Below the pieces are notes generated by a model. The model was not told the origin of the DNA. It saw nothing but the letters and a program-made list of their open reading frames with translations, and searched no databases. DNA of 64,000 nucleotides from Bacteroidota bacterium (GTDB lineage: Bacteria; Bacteroidota; Bacteroidia; Cytophagales; Spirosomataceae): assembly GCA_020161355.1 (NCBI GenBank), contig JAIUOF010000005.1, positions 186,001-250,000 on the forward strand, read 5' to 3'. Shown piece by piece: positions 51,368 through 60,627 of the stretch (its first letter is position 1; the number at the start of each line of letters is the position of its first letter). The position numbers were made by a program, and so were the translations under genes.

Positions 51368-52255
51368 TTAAATATCACAAATTTCAACGCACCTTTTTAA
51401 AGAAGCCAGCATTCCTGCCTTATCTTTTGGGGTAGGCACAAACTCCTGGCCTAAATATCCTTTGTAACCGGAATCAATGATTGCCTTCACCACCGCCGGG
51501 TAATAAATCTCCTGGGTGTGATCAATTTCATTTCTTCCCGGCATACCTCCTGTGTGGTAATGACTGATATATTTTCCGTATTTTCTAATATTTCTGATAT
51601 GATCACCATGCATACTTTGCATATGGAAAATATCATACAGAAGTTTGAATTTTTCCGAACCAACCATCTCACACAACGAGACGCCCCATTCTATATGATC
51701 ACATTGATAGTCAGGATGAGAGTCACGTGAGCTCAATAGTTCCATAGTGAGTGTTACTCCATGCTTATCACAAGTGGGAATCAATCTTTTTATCACTTTG
51801 GCACAATTTATCATTCCAACATAATCACTCATGCCATTTCTGTTGCCGGAAAAACAGATTAAATTATAAATTCCGTTGGAGGCAGCTTCAGGTATTAAAT
51901 TTTCATAAAGTGCTACCAGGGCATCATGGTTTTTTGGATTATTGAAAAAATTATGCAATCCCATTCCACTGGGCCATTCACCCCATCCAATGGCGGCTGT
52001 AAGTCCGTAGTTTTTCAAAATGGGCCATTCTTTTGGCCCGGTAAGCTCTATCGATGCCATACCTATGTCTTTAACACCCTGGCATAGCTCTTCAAAAGGA
52101 ATGGAGCCATAGCACCACCTGCATACAGAGTGTTTAATGTTATTTTTGAGATGGCTTTGTTTTTGTGAAAAACTTTCAGGAACACCTACCAATGTAGCCG
52201 CCGACGCTAAACCAATCGATTTTAATAATTCTCTTCTATTTTTTTTATTTTTCAT
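51368..52255 (-). CDS. Tat-exported TIM-barrel sugar isomerase/epimerase-like protein
   Basis: The ATG at 52255 gives MKNKKNRRELLKSIGLASAA, a twin-arginine signal (NRRELLK). The 295 residues form an AP-endonuclease-2/xylose-isomerase-like barrel: FEELCQGVKDIGMASIELTG, GVTLTMELLSSRDSH, KLLYDIFHMQSMHGDHIRNI, ISHYHTGGMPGRNEID and GYKGYLGQEFVPT. Similar proteins are annotated as hydroxypyruvate isomerases. The metal-binding Glu, Asp, His and Glu are in MELLSS, YDIFHM, HYHTGG and GQEF. The substrate is unknown. It is 19 bp upstream of the preferred nqrM start on the same strand and may be cotranscribed with it. Confidence 0.88.
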   Translation of the reverse strand: MKNKKNRRELLKSIGLASAATLVGVPESFSQKQSHLKNNIKHSVCRWCYGSIPFEELCQGVKDIGMASIELTGPKEWPILKNYGLTAAIGWGEWPSGMGLHNFFNNPKNHDALVALYENLIPEAASNGIYNLICFSGNRNGMSDYVGMINCAKVIKRLIPTCDKHGVTLTMELLSSRDSHPDYQCDHIEWGVSLCEMVGSEKFKLLYDIFHMQSMHGDHIRNIRKYGKYISHYHTGGMPGRNEIDHTQEIYYPAVVKAIIDSGYKGYLGQEFVPTPKDKAGMLASLKRCVEICDI

Positions 52256-52495
52256 GTTCAGGGTTGAATTTTCAGGTAATAATACCCAAAAATTTACCAA
52301 TTCAAAATAATAAGTTCAATTTTAAAAATTAGGATTGACACTTTATGTGACAAGTATTTCTTAAAATCTGAAATAATATCCCAAATTTCGCAAAATAAAC
52401 GTTTTTCTCCTGCGATGATGGCTATGATTTATGTCATATTTAAATTATCTTTGATAAGTGAGATTTGTGAGACCCATTTTTAAAAACTAATTGAT

Positions 52496-53218
52496 ATGGA
52501 AAGCAAAACATTTGAAGATCTGATTGAAACCAACAAAATGTATCAGCTGGTGACTGAAAGGTTGGAAGTGGTTGATCCGGATGCCCAGAACCTCTATGCC
52601 AGATTTAACATGGAAGCAGAGCTTATGGAGTTGATTCTCGATTTTTATAATCAGGAAGATGACCATATAGCATCCCAAAAACTACATAAATTTTCACCTG
52701 AGCAGGTTCTGGCTTACCTGCAGGCTTCCCATAAGTTATATCTCTCCAAAAAACTTCCCGAGATAGAACAAACAATGGTGCATATTTTTAATAAATACGG
52801 ACAAACGCATGCACTGTTGACTACGCTTACTGTTTTTTTTAATGATTATAAAAATCGGCTGATAGAACACATAAGGTCTGAAGAAAAAGATTTTTTTCCT
52901 TTTATAAAAAAACTAATTGCAGCTGAGAAAGGAGAGTTGACGACAGAGCAAACTATGGATTTGATGAAAAGCAGCTCTTTGGAAGATTATACTGACAATC
53001 ATGGTCCCATTGAAGATGATTTAAAAAATGTTTCGGTGATTATTCAGGATTATTCAAAAAATCAGGAAACTCCATTGCCTTATCGCGTTTTTTTAAATCA
53101 GGTTGAAATTTTTGAAATGGAACTAAGAAAACATGCCATCATTGAAGATCATGTGTTGGTGCCGATGGCCCGCGAACTCGAAAAGATTTTGAGAGAGAGG
53201 TTAAACCCGGCAGTTTAA
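52496..53218 (+). CDS. Hemerythrin-like (RIC/YtfE-type) protein
   Basis: The 240 residues are helical and acidic. They hold the spaced His and Glu of HHE-type di-iron proteins: ASHKLYLSKKLPEIEQTM, THALLTTLTVFFNDYKNRLI with EHIRSEEKDFFPFI, NHGPIEDDL and RKHAIIEDHVLVPMARELE. RIC/YtfE proteins repair iron-sulfur centres after nitrosative stress; their usual N-terminal ScdA Cys motif is not seen. The role in NO or oxygen handling is inferred. A -7-like TATCTTTG lies at 52446-52453. Confidence 0.82.
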   Translation: MESKTFEDLIETNKMYQLVTERLEVVDPDAQNLYARFNMEAELMELILDFYNQEDDHIASQKLHKFSPEQVLAYLQASHKLYLSKKLPEIEQTMVHIFNKYGQTHALLTTLTVFFNDYKNRLIEHIRSEEKDFFPFIKKLIAAEKGELTTEQTMDLMKSSSLEDYTDNHGPIEDDLKNVSVIIQDYSKNQETPLPYRVFLNQVEIFEMELRKHAIIEDHVLVPMARELEKILRERLNPAV

Positions 53219-53230
53219 ATCACGGCAGGT

Positions 53231-54568
53231 TTATTTTTTTATCTTAAGTTTCAATACGTTCTCAGCGATTTTTTTGCCGTTTTTGTAGCCGTTATCGCAG
53301 GAAAACTTATAATGAATGCCTCCATAAACTCTGGAATTGGAGGTCTCTTGTCCGTAGCTTTCAAAGTCGGCATACTTACGGTTGGGCATGGTTCCAAAAT
53401 AAGTGATATCGTCAAAAGCATATTTTTTCCCAAAAGCATCTTCTAAAATCGCCACTACTGCACCGGCAGCTGTCGAGTGGCCTGAAGCATACTCAGGAAA
53501 AGGAGGGGTATTAAGCAATGGTCTCCAGTTTTTGTCAAGCGACTCATTGATGTAAGTAACAGGTCGCATAAGGTTATACGTGTATTTTCCTTTCCAACAA
53601 GCAATAAAAGCATCATTGAGCGAAAGCCCCGTCTTAAGATATACCAAAGCTACTTCGTCAAGCTTAGCTTTTTTGCTCTTCAAAATATTTTTCACCACAT
53701 TGAAATGATGCCCGGGTGGGGTAACTGTGCCCGTTCCGTCTTCAAAATACTGTGCTATGGCTTTTTGCTCGGCAGTTAGTTTTTGAGAATTCTCATATAA
53801 ACTTTTTGCTTCTTTGAAAAAATCCGAGGATTTCTCAAAAGAAAATGAAATTGGCTGGTCGAGGTAATTATTGGTGTTTTCTTTAACCATTGGCCGGTTT
53901 TGTCCCCAATTGGGCAGTAGCGGGATTTTTTGGGTACTGGTTGGTTTCCAATATCCGATTCCTGTTGCAACTGTGTATCCGGCAGGGTAGTTGGTAAGAT
54001 GACCGTTTGCACCACCGTCTTTTTTGGCGTAATCAAGAATACCTGAAGCAATAGAGGCACCTAACTTTACCGAATTATCAATTACGACGTTGGTTATTCC
54101 CACTTTCAGTTTGTTTTCATAGACCGTTTTGAGGGAATCAATTTTGGCTTTATTTCTATCACTGGCGGTGATGTAAATTTCTTTAAGTACCGTATATTGA
54201 GCAGTACTGGCTACCAGAGGCCAGTTGTATTCTTTGCCTACTGTATCGGCAGCGGGAAGACCGGAAAGTCCATTGAGTTTGCCGTTTAAGGTATTGTAAT
54301 CTTTCATACCATAAACCACACTCTCATACAAGGCCAATGAATGATATCCCAATGCTCTTGCGGCCACAGGCGGGGTAAATCCGGGAGTTGCTTTAATCAA
54401 TAAAAGATGCATGTCAAGCCAGTCAGATGCAACCACACTCTCATAGTTTGAGGTCGGTGCTGAGAGGCTTTTCTGAGCCACAGGATTAACAACTTCCTTG
54501 TCTTTTTTACAGGAAAAAAATGATAAGCCTGAAAGTCCAATTAACAATATTTTATTAATAATCCTCAA
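53231..54568 (-). CDS. Vanadium-dependent haloperoxidase/PAP2-like lipoprotein
   Basis: The 445 residues begin MRIINKILLIGLSGLSFFSC with a lipobox at Cys20. The PAP2/vanadium haloperoxidase site is complete: LMRPVTYIN with Arg, PEYASGHSTAAGAV with the His of SGH, and NSRVYGGIHYKFSCDNG with Arg and His. Bacteroidota members of this family are exported and oxidise halides, or act as acid phosphatases; sequence alone does not decide. The first half is helical (VAARALGYHSLALYESVVYG). It stands between the hemerythrin and CBS genes. Confidence 0.9.
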   Translation of the reverse strand: MRIINKILLIGLSGLSFFSCKKDKEVVNPVAQKSLSAPTSNYESVVASDWLDMHLLLIKATPGFTPPVAARALGYHSLALYESVVYGMKDYNTLNGKLNGLSGLPAADTVGKEYNWPLVASTAQYTVLKEIYITASDRNKAKIDSLKTVYENKLKVGITNVVIDNSVKLGASIASGILDYAKKDGGANGHLTNYPAGYTVATGIGYWKPTSTQKIPLLPNWGQNRPMVKENTNNYLDQPISFSFEKSSDFFKEAKSLYENSQKLTAEQKAIAQYFEDGTGTVTPPGHHFNVVKNILKSKKAKLDEVALVYLKTGLSLNDAFIACWKGKYTYNLMRPVTYINESLDKNWRPLLNTPPFPEYASGHSTAAGAVVAILEDAFGKKYAFDDITYFGTMPNRKYADFESYGQETSNSRVYGGIHYKFSCDNGYKNGKKIAENVLKLKIKK

Positions 54569-54787
54569 TACAGATGCATATTTTCCTTACTTAAATTACA
54601 AAAATCTTGCCAATGATGCCTGTGGTTAACACTTTGAGCTAAAATGGTAGCTACTGGAAAAAAATAAAATGGCTAAGTAGTGATTGGCCAATGAAATATT
54701 CAATTTTTTTAAATTATTTTCATATTTTTTTTGAAAATGACTTTTGCCTTTTTAAATTGAAGGCTGTAATACAAACCTAAGACCGAT

Positions 54788-55222
54788 ATGCCTACTTCTA
54801 TTAAAAAACTACTTGAAAATAAGAATATTAAAAATGTATTGTCAGTAAGTCCGGAAACAACTGTATATGAAGCACTTGAGGTAATGGCTCAATATAATGT
54901 TGGTGCCTTATTAGTGATGGTTGATGAAGAATTGGTGGGGATTTTTTCGGAGAGAGATTATGCCAGAAAAGGGATCATCAAAGGTAGAAAAGCCAAATCT
55001 ACTACAATGACCGAGGTGATGACTCCAAATGTATTCACAGTAGAATCAAAACTTACCACCAAAGAGTGTATGGAACTGATGAGCGTAGGGCGGTTCAGGC
55101 ATTTGCCTGTGGTCGAAAACGGTAAAGTGATAGGTGTGCTCAGTGTGGGCGATATCGTGAATGAAATGCTTCAGGAACAAAAACTGCATATTAATTTTCT
55201 GGAAAGCTATATTGCTTCTTAA
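54788..55222 (+). CDS. Two-CBS-domain protein
   Basis: The 144 residues consist of two CBS domains: SVSPETTVYEALEVMAQYNV with GALLVMVDEELVGIFSERDY, and MTPNVFTVESKLTTKECMEL with RFRHLPVVENGKVIGVLSVG. CBS pairs bind adenine nucleotides and regulate partners. No other domain is attached, so this is a free regulatory module. It precedes a shared bidirectional terminator. Confidence 0.93.
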   Translation: MPTSIKKLLENKNIKNVLSVSPETTVYEALEVMAQYNVGALLVMVDEELVGIFSERDYARKGIIKGRKAKSTTMTEVMTPNVFTVESKLTTKECMELMSVGRFRHLPVVENGKVIGVLSVGDIVNEMLQEQKLHINFLESYIAS

Positions 55223-55225
55223 ATA

Positions 55226-55297
55226 AAAATACTCCAAATTTTATCTTATAATTCCGGTTAAATGCCCTGGTTTTATTTAAAAATTTGGAGTATTTTT
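55226..55297. terminator. Bidirectional terminator between the CBS and terC genes
   Basis: AAAAATACTCCAAATTTT and AAAATTTGGAGTATTTTT form a 16-bp or longer stem with T-runs on both strands and a 36-nt loop. It serves both convergent genes. Confidence 0.85.
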
Positions 55298-55312
55298 TTG
55301 TTCTCCCTTTAA

Positions 55313-56383
55313 TTAATTGGTTTCCGTTTTTGGAGCAAAAATGAGAGAGCTGACCACACTTACCAACAATATACCGATTATAATTAGTAAGGAATGTACA
55401 TTGGTAAAGCCGATTTTTTCCAGCCAGGTATGTGCCAGCATCTTTGCTCCCACAAATGTTAGTAGTACCCCCAGTCCGTATTTCAGATGCTGAAACTTAT
55501 CAATGATATTTACTAAAAAGAAAAACATTGATCTGAGACCCATTATCGCAAATACATTGGAAAAGAAAACTATGTAAGGGTCTTTCGTTATGGAAAAAAT
55601 CGCAGGTATAGAATCTACCGCAAAAATCACATCTGTAAAAGCAATTACCACAATCACCAGAAACAGTGGGGTTACGAATATTTTATTGCTTCTGTATCTG
55701 TGTCGGATAAAAAATCTGTCAGCTACGAATTTCTCGTAAACATTAAAAAATGTTGAGGTCAGACGCACCGCAATGTGATTTTTGGTGTCTATTTCCTGCT
55801 CGTCTTCATCTTTTGTAAATAATATTTTTAAACCGGTAAAAACCAAAAATGCCCCAAAAATATATAGTACCCAGCTGAATTTTTGTATAAGGGTAGCTCC
55901 TAGAAAAATGAAAATAAACCTCAAAATCACCGATCCGAGGATACCCCAAACCAAAACTTTTTTGTAATTCTTTTTGGGAACCCCAAATGAGTTGAATATA
56001 AGAATGAAAACAAAAATATTGTCCACAGAAAGTGAATACTCTACAAGGTAACCCGTGATGTATTCCAGAGACATATTTTTCTGGAAAATCTTAAGGTTTT
56101 CAACATGATCAGTGCCTAATTTCAAATTGCTGTAATAGGTGTCTCTGATCCTGTATAAATGTGCTTCATCGCTGATGTCATGTATCAGATAGCCATAATG
56201 CCGGAGGAAAAAGAAAAAGGCAATCGAAAGACAAACCCATACCAAACTCCAAAATGCGGCTTCTTTAAAACTCACGATTTTGGCTTTTTTGCTGCTGAAT
56301 ATTCCGAGGTCAAAAAGTGTAACCAGAATCGTAAATAGCGTGAAAAGCGAAAAGAATATAAATTCGTTGGAAAAATGCATCAA
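55313..56383 (-). CDS. TerC/Alx-family membrane transporter
   Basis: The 356 residues have about nine helices and match TerC/Alx (PF03741), which export metals such as Mn2+ in characterised relatives. Family marks are FDLGIFSSKKAKIVSFKEAA, SLVWVCLSIAFFFFLRHYGY, YLVEYSLSVDNIFVFILIF and DVIFAVDSIPAIFSITKDPY, with the conserved acidic residues in the helices. A second ATG two bases codon-wise later is equally possible. It lies alone between dnaG and the CBS gene. Confidence 0.92.
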   Translation of the reverse strand: MMHFSNEFIFFSLFTLFTILVTLFDLGIFSSKKAKIVSFKEAAFWSLVWVCLSIAFFFFLRHYGYLIHDISDEAHLYRIRDTYYSNLKLGTDHVENLKIFQKNMSLEYITGYLVEYSLSVDNIFVFILIFNSFGVPKKNYKKVLVWGILGSVILRFIFIFLGATLIQKFSWVLYIFGAFLVFTGLKILFTKDEDEQEIDTKNHIAVRLTSTFFNVYEKFVADRFFIRHRYRSNKIFVTPLFLVIVVIAFTDVIFAVDSIPAIFSITKDPYIVFFSNVFAIMGLRSMFFFLVNIIDKFQHLKYGLGVLLTFVGAKMLAHTWLEKIGFTNVHSLLIIIGILLVSVVSSLIFAPKTETN

Positions 56384-56439
56384 TTATGTTTTTTATTGAA
56401 AAAGTTTACAAAGGTACAAGAAAATAGGATAATAAAACA

Positions 56440-58359
56440 CTAGATAATAGCCCCAAGTTCCTCAGAAAGAAGTTTTATGGTAGATTGTTTTTTGTTTATT
56501 TGGTCTAAAAGGATATCGGTGTTTTCTTCAGAGCTGTCATCAATTTCAAGAATATTGGCGGCCACTTCTTTTTTTAGCTTTTCGATTCTTATTCTCAATA
56601 CCATTTTGTAGGAAACTTCATCCAGAATCTCCTCATACTTAGGGATAAAAATCTCAAAATTGCTCCACTTGTCACTCAGTTCATGTTTTGGGCTAAGCCA
56701 GTTAATGGTAGTTTTCTGAATCTCTTCATCAACATTGCTTGTGAAAATTGTTGAAGAAGGAACTTGCTTTTGGTTGATGAAATGGAACTTGTAGAGGTCA
56801 TATATTTTCCTGAAAACCGGGGATTCGATATTCAAATCGCTGGTTTCGCCAATTAAATAGTCGGCTAGCGTAAAAGCTTCTTTTGTGTCTTCATCCCATT
56901 CTATGACCACATGACCGTATAGTACCAAATCTTTAATCAGAGCCTCTTCCTGAGCATTGTTTACATAAAGTCTTTCCGCCAGCTCCAGCTCTAGGTTTCT
57001 TACCGGCGGTTGTGGAGATATCACCCCTCCGTCTCCTTTTTTGGTCTCTGTGGTTTTTACTTTTAAAAGTTTGTTGGCCTCAATGATAAGTATTTGCTCA
57101 TCAATATCCAGGATCTGGCTCACTTCCTGAAAAAACACTGATCGCTTGATAGGATTTGGGATTTTTACGATCGTAGCCACCAAATCAGTAATGAGATTGG
57201 CCTTTTTGATAGGGTCATTTTCAATGTCCTCAAGTGCCAGTTCGGTTTTAAACCTGATAAAGTCTTTCTGGTTGTTTTTGATATATTCCGAAAATGCCGC
57301 CCCACCTACTTTTCTGATGTAAGAGTCCGGGTCGTCACCATCGGGAAAAACCACGGCTTTTACGTCCATGTCTTCTTCCAGAATGATATCAAAACCTCTA
57401 ATGCTGGCCTTGATACCTGCTGCATCGCCATCATAAAGTACCGTAATATTGGAGCTAAACCGACGAATGAGCCTCACCTGATATGGCGTCAGCGAAGTGC
57501 CAGATGAAGCTACCACGTTTTCGATACCCGCCTGATGAAGCGAGATTACATCAGTATAGCCTTCTACCAAAAAGCAATTATCAAGATTTCGGATCGCATT
57601 TTTTGCCTGAGATATACCATATACAATATTACTTTTTACATAAATCTCCGTTTCAGGTGAATTGATGTATTTGGGTGCTTTAGGGTCTGGTTTTAAGATT
57701 CTGGCACCAAAGGCGATGGGTTTGCCCGCCACATTATGTATTGGGAATATTACCCTACCTCTAAAACGATCTTTGATGTTATTTTCCTCGAGGCCTGATA
57801 TTAGTCCACCTTTGCTCAGAATTTCCATCGAAAATCCCGCTTTCTCAGCTTTTTTGAAAAATGCCTCTCTTGATTGCAGAGCATAGCCCAGATTAAATTT
57901 CTGAATCGTTAGATCAGAAAAGCCTCTTTCTTTGAAATAGCTCTGGCCTACACTTTGGCCCTCTTCTGATTCAAAAAGTGTCTCCGTAAAGTATTTTTGA
58001 GCGTATTCGAGAGCGATAAAAAGACTTTCCTTTTCGTTTTGATTTTTTAAGTCTTCATCGGTGAATTCCCTCTCTTTGATTTCGATGCCATATTTTTTGG
58101 CAAGCCATCTTAAGGCATCAGGGTAGCTCAAACCTTCCAGCTCCATTACAAACTTTACCGAATCTCCACCTTTCCCACAACCAAAGCATTTGTAAATACC
58201 TTTACTGGGGGAAACGTTAAAAGAAGGGGTTTTTTCGTTGTGAAACGGGCAACAGGCTATCATGCTGGCCCCACGTTTTTTGAGGCTAACAAACTCGCCC
58301 ACCACCTCTACGATGTCGGCTGATTCGATTATTCTTTGTACGGTTTCCTGAGGAATCAT
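56440..58359 (-). CDS. dnaG: DNA primase
   Basis: DnaG makes RNA primers for replication, working with DnaB. The 639 residues have the N-terminal CHC2 zinc finger (Cys37, His40, Cys58, Cys61: CCPFHNEKTPSFNVSPSKG then IYKCFGCGKGGDSVKF), the RNA polymerase core (FPIHNVAGKPIAFGARIL), the TOPRIM domain (CFLVEGYTDVISLHQAG, VLYDGDAAGIKASIRG) and a C-terminal DnaB-interacting part. The length is normal. It lies upstream of terC on the same strand. Confidence 0.97.
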   Translation of the reverse strand: MIPQETVQRIIESADIVEVVGEFVSLKKRGASMIACCPFHNEKTPSFNVSPSKGIYKCFGCGKGGDSVKFVMELEGLSYPDALRWLAKKYGIEIKEREFTDEDLKNQNEKESLFIALEYAQKYFTETLFESEEGQSVGQSYFKERGFSDLTIQKFNLGYALQSREAFFKKAEKAGFSMEILSKGGLISGLEENNIKDRFRGRVIFPIHNVAGKPIAFGARILKPDPKAPKYINSPETEIYVKSNIVYGISQAKNAIRNLDNCFLVEGYTDVISLHQAGIENVVASSGTSLTPYQVRLIRRFSSNITVLYDGDAAGIKASIRGFDIILEEDMDVKAVVFPDGDDPDSYIRKVGGAAFSEYIKNNQKDFIRFKTELALEDIENDPIKKANLITDLVATIVKIPNPIKRSVFFQEVSQILDIDEQILIIEANKLLKVKTTETKKGDGGVISPQPPVRNLELELAERLYVNNAQEEALIKDLVLYGHVVIEWDEDTKEAFTLADYLIGETSDLNIESPVFRKIYDLYKFHFINQKQVPSSTIFTSNVDEEIQKTTINWLSPKHELSDKWSNFEIFIPKYEEILDEVSYKMVLRIRIEKLKKEVAANILEIDDSSEENTDILLDQINKKQSTIKLLSEELGAII

Positions 58360-58549
58360 GCGGTAAAATTATCCAAAAAACCTATGAAAAGTAAGATTTT
58401 GACAGGGTAATTTGTCCTTTTCGGAAAATATCAATAATCATTACCTCCTCTTGGTACCAATTTTATTGATTGTCATCATATTTTGTAAAAATTGTATCAG
58501 TCGGCTTTTCGGAATATTGTTTTTTTTATAATATTTGTAATTATAATAA

Positions 58550-59098
58550 TTGTTAAAGATAAAAAGGCTGCTCAAAATATTAACCGGATTTTTTCTGGTG
58601 ATTTTCCTTTTCGGAAATCACCTGCTCGATTATTATAGCTTTTTGTCTGAAAATCAAACTGGTATCACATTCGATATTTCAAAAGTACAGGACAAGCTGA
58701 TTGTCAAAGTGCCTTTTGTGATTCCTTACAACAATGTTTTTGATTTTGATATTTTGCCTGAAGATATACTTGTGCATGAGGGGCAGTTTTATAGGGCAGA
58801 AAGCAAAGTGGCCTTGAATGACACCCTTACCACCACCTATCGTCTCGAGGTTTTGACACGTCAGAATATGTTTGAAATGCTGGGGATAGTAGCCAGTCAG
58901 GTAGAAAAAGAAACACACAATAATCCTTTCAGGGCATTGAATAAACTAATCAAAAATTTTTCAAAAAACTTTTATAGCCCGGAATACAGCTACATGGTGT
59001 ATTTCTGGAATGAGCCGCATCATCATAGTTTAAAAATACTATCCACCGATTTTTGTTCTTTTCAAACCGACGTCCCCAATCCACCGCCAAACGTTTAA
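58550..59098 (+). CDS. Single-helix membrane protein of unknown function
   Basis: The 182 residues start with a basic helix (IKRLLKILTGFFLVIFLFG) and continue as a soluble domain (TFDISKVQDKLIVKVPFVIP, EDILVHEGQFYRAESKVALN, YRLEVLTRQNMFEMLGIV). The C-terminus is His/Pro-rich (EPHHHSLKILSTDFCSFQTD, VPNPPPNV). The start is TTG at 58550; no ATG is close upstream in frame. I do not recognise a family. It may share a transcript with the DoxX-like gene 121 bp downstream. Confidence 0.7.
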   Translation: MLKIKRLLKILTGFFLVIFLFGNHLLDYYSFLSENQTGITFDISKVQDKLIVKVPFVIPYNNVFDFDILPEDILVHEGQFYRAESKVALNDTLTTTYRLEVLTRQNMFEMLGIVASQVEKETHNNPFRALNKLIKNFSKNFYSPEYSYMVYFWNEPHHHSLKILSTDFCSFQTDVPNPPPNV

Positions 59099-59219
59099 TT
59101 TTTAAATATTTTTTTTCTTACCATAGAAAAGTTTTTGAGATGAAAGGATTTCCGGATTCTGTTTTCGGCAAGTTCTTCCATTTTTTTATTATTTGACTCT
59201 AAAAATTAAACTTATTGAA

Positions 59220-59636
59220 ATGAATTTAAATGTTGTATCCTGGAGCAACAGGGTGGCTCTTTTTGTTGTCTATTTTTGGTTTGGTATCTTGAAAACAATC
59301 GGGGTGTCACCCGCTACCGGTCTGGTCGGCGATCTTGCACACGTTACTTTACCTTTTCTGAATGCAGATCAGTTTATTGTCTTTTTTGGTTATTTTGAGG
59401 TAATCCTCGGTTTATTATGGTTATTTCCAAAATACACTAAAATCGCTTTTTGGATGATGATTTTTCATCTTATTACCACTTTTTTACCTACGGTTTTTCT
59501 GCCTGATGTAGCCTGGAATCAAATATTTACTCCAAGTCTCGTCGGTCAATATATAATTAAAAATCTCGTAATTCTGGCTTCGGGGATCACGCTATATTTT
59601 GTTGTTTATGGCGAAAAAGAATTTAAAATTGCTTAA
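59220..59636 (+). CDS. DoxX-like small membrane protein
   Basis: The ATG at 59220 gives MNLNVVSWSNRVALFVVYFW; an earlier ATG at 59193 would add nine residues. The 138 residues have four helices (VALFVVYFWFGILKTIGV, FIVFFGYFEVILGLLWLF, IAFWMMIFHLITTFLPTVFL, GQYIIKNLVILASGITLYF), the layout of DoxX-like and DUF417-type proteins. The function is unknown. A terminator follows. Confidence 0.8.
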   Translation: MNLNVVSWSNRVALFVVYFWFGILKTIGVSPATGLVGDLAHVTLPFLNADQFIVFFGYFEVILGLLWLFPKYTKIAFWMMIFHLITTFLPTVFLPDVAWNQIFTPSLVGQYIIKNLVILASGITLYFVVYGEKEFKIA

Positions 59637-59659
59637 TTTTTTCTAATTCCTGCAACATG

Positions 59660-59691
59660 AAGGGGTTTCAGAATATGAGACCCCTTTTTTT
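59660..59691 (+). terminator. Terminator after the DoxX-like gene
   Basis: AAGGGGTTTCA and TGAGACCCCTT form a stem with loop GAATA, followed by seven T. Confidence 0.85.
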
Positions 59692-59763
59692 GAAAAACTT
59701 TTCCACAAATATCCTATTTATCTACATTCGGGAAGGTTAGAAAGATAGTAAATAAAAAAGGGT

Positions 59764-59771
59764 TATCTTTG
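59764..59771 (+). promoter_or_regulatory. -7 box of the parAB promoter
   Basis: TATCTTTG fits TAnnTTTG, 25 bp before the parA ATG. The -33 partner is weak (TTAG at 59737). Confidence 0.5.
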
Positions 59772-59796
59772 CAGGGTTATTTTTAACACAAAAAAA

Positions 59797-60627
59797 ATGG
59801 GTAAAGTAGTTTCAATAGTAAACCAAAAAGGTGGTGTAGGTAAAACCACCACCGCCATCAATTTATCTGCATCATTGGCGGTTTTGGATTATAAAATTTT
59901 GATCATAGACACCGATCCTCAAGCCAACGCCGGCTCGGGAATCGGTATCGATAGTAAAGAGCAGGAACACAATATATATTCGGCACTCGTTGGTCAATCC
60001 AATATCAGAGACTGTATTGTACCCACTCAAATACCCAATCTTGACCTTATTCCGAGTCATATCGATCTTGCGGGCTTTGAGCTTGAAATAGTTAATCAGG
60101 TCGCTCGTGAATATATTTTGAAAGAAACTATTGATGGACTAAAAGACGATTACGACTTTATATTTATTGATTGCTCACCTTCACTCGGCCTGATGGTTAT
60201 CAATTCAATAGTGGCATCTGATTCGGTATTGATCCCTGTACAGTGTGAGTACTTTGCTCTTGAAGGTATCGCTAAACTTCAGAATACAGTTGATATTATT
60301 AAAAAACGACTAAACCCCGGATTGATAATGGAGGGTTATGTGCTTACCATGTTTGATGGTCGTACCAACCTTTCCAAAATGGTAGTTGATGATGTGAAAA
60401 AGTATTTTGGAGAGCAATGTTTCGAAACCATTGTTCCACGGAACGTAAAGCTCGCCGAAGCTCCAAGTTACGGTGTACCTGCCCTTTTGATGTTTTCGGG
60501 AGAGAAAGAAGGGGAATTTGATATTAAATTTTTAGAAAACAAAGGAGCTATCAGCTATATTGATTTAGCAAAAGAGCTTTTAAAACGCAACAGCCTGCCT
60601 GAGATAAAAGATGCAGATGGAAAATAA
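59797..60627 (+). CDS. parA: Chromosome-partitioning ATPase ParA
   Basis: ParA drives segregation of the replication origin with ParB and parS. The 276 residues carry the deviant Walker A NQKGGVGKTTTAINL near 9-23, LIIDTDPQANAGSGIG, YDFIFIDCSPSLGLMVINSI (Walker B) and FETIVPRNVKLAEAPSYGVP. The length is normal. The last 17 bp overlap parB, which shows a coupled operon. A paralogue without parB sits at 18930. Confidence 0.97.
   Translation: MGKVVSIVNQKGGVGKTTTAINLSASLAVLDYKILIIDTDPQANAGSGIGIDSKEQEHNIYSALVGQSNIRDCIVPTQIPNLDLIPSHIDLAGFELEIVNQVAREYILKETIDGLKDDYDFIFIDCSPSLGLMVINSIVASDSVLIPVQCEYFALEGIAKLQNTVDIIKKRLNPGLIMEGYVLTMFDGRTNLSKMVVDDVKKYFGEQCFETIVPRNVKLAEAPSYGVPALLMFSGEKEGEFDIKFLENKGAISYIDLAKELLKRNSLPEIKDADGK

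Noticed and set aside
60433..60444. GTTCCACGGAAC inside parA, similar to the parS palindrome TGTTCCACGTGGAACA
   Set aside because: It lacks the two central bases and encodes the conserved ParA motif IVPRNV, so the likeness is probably a by-product of the protein sequence.
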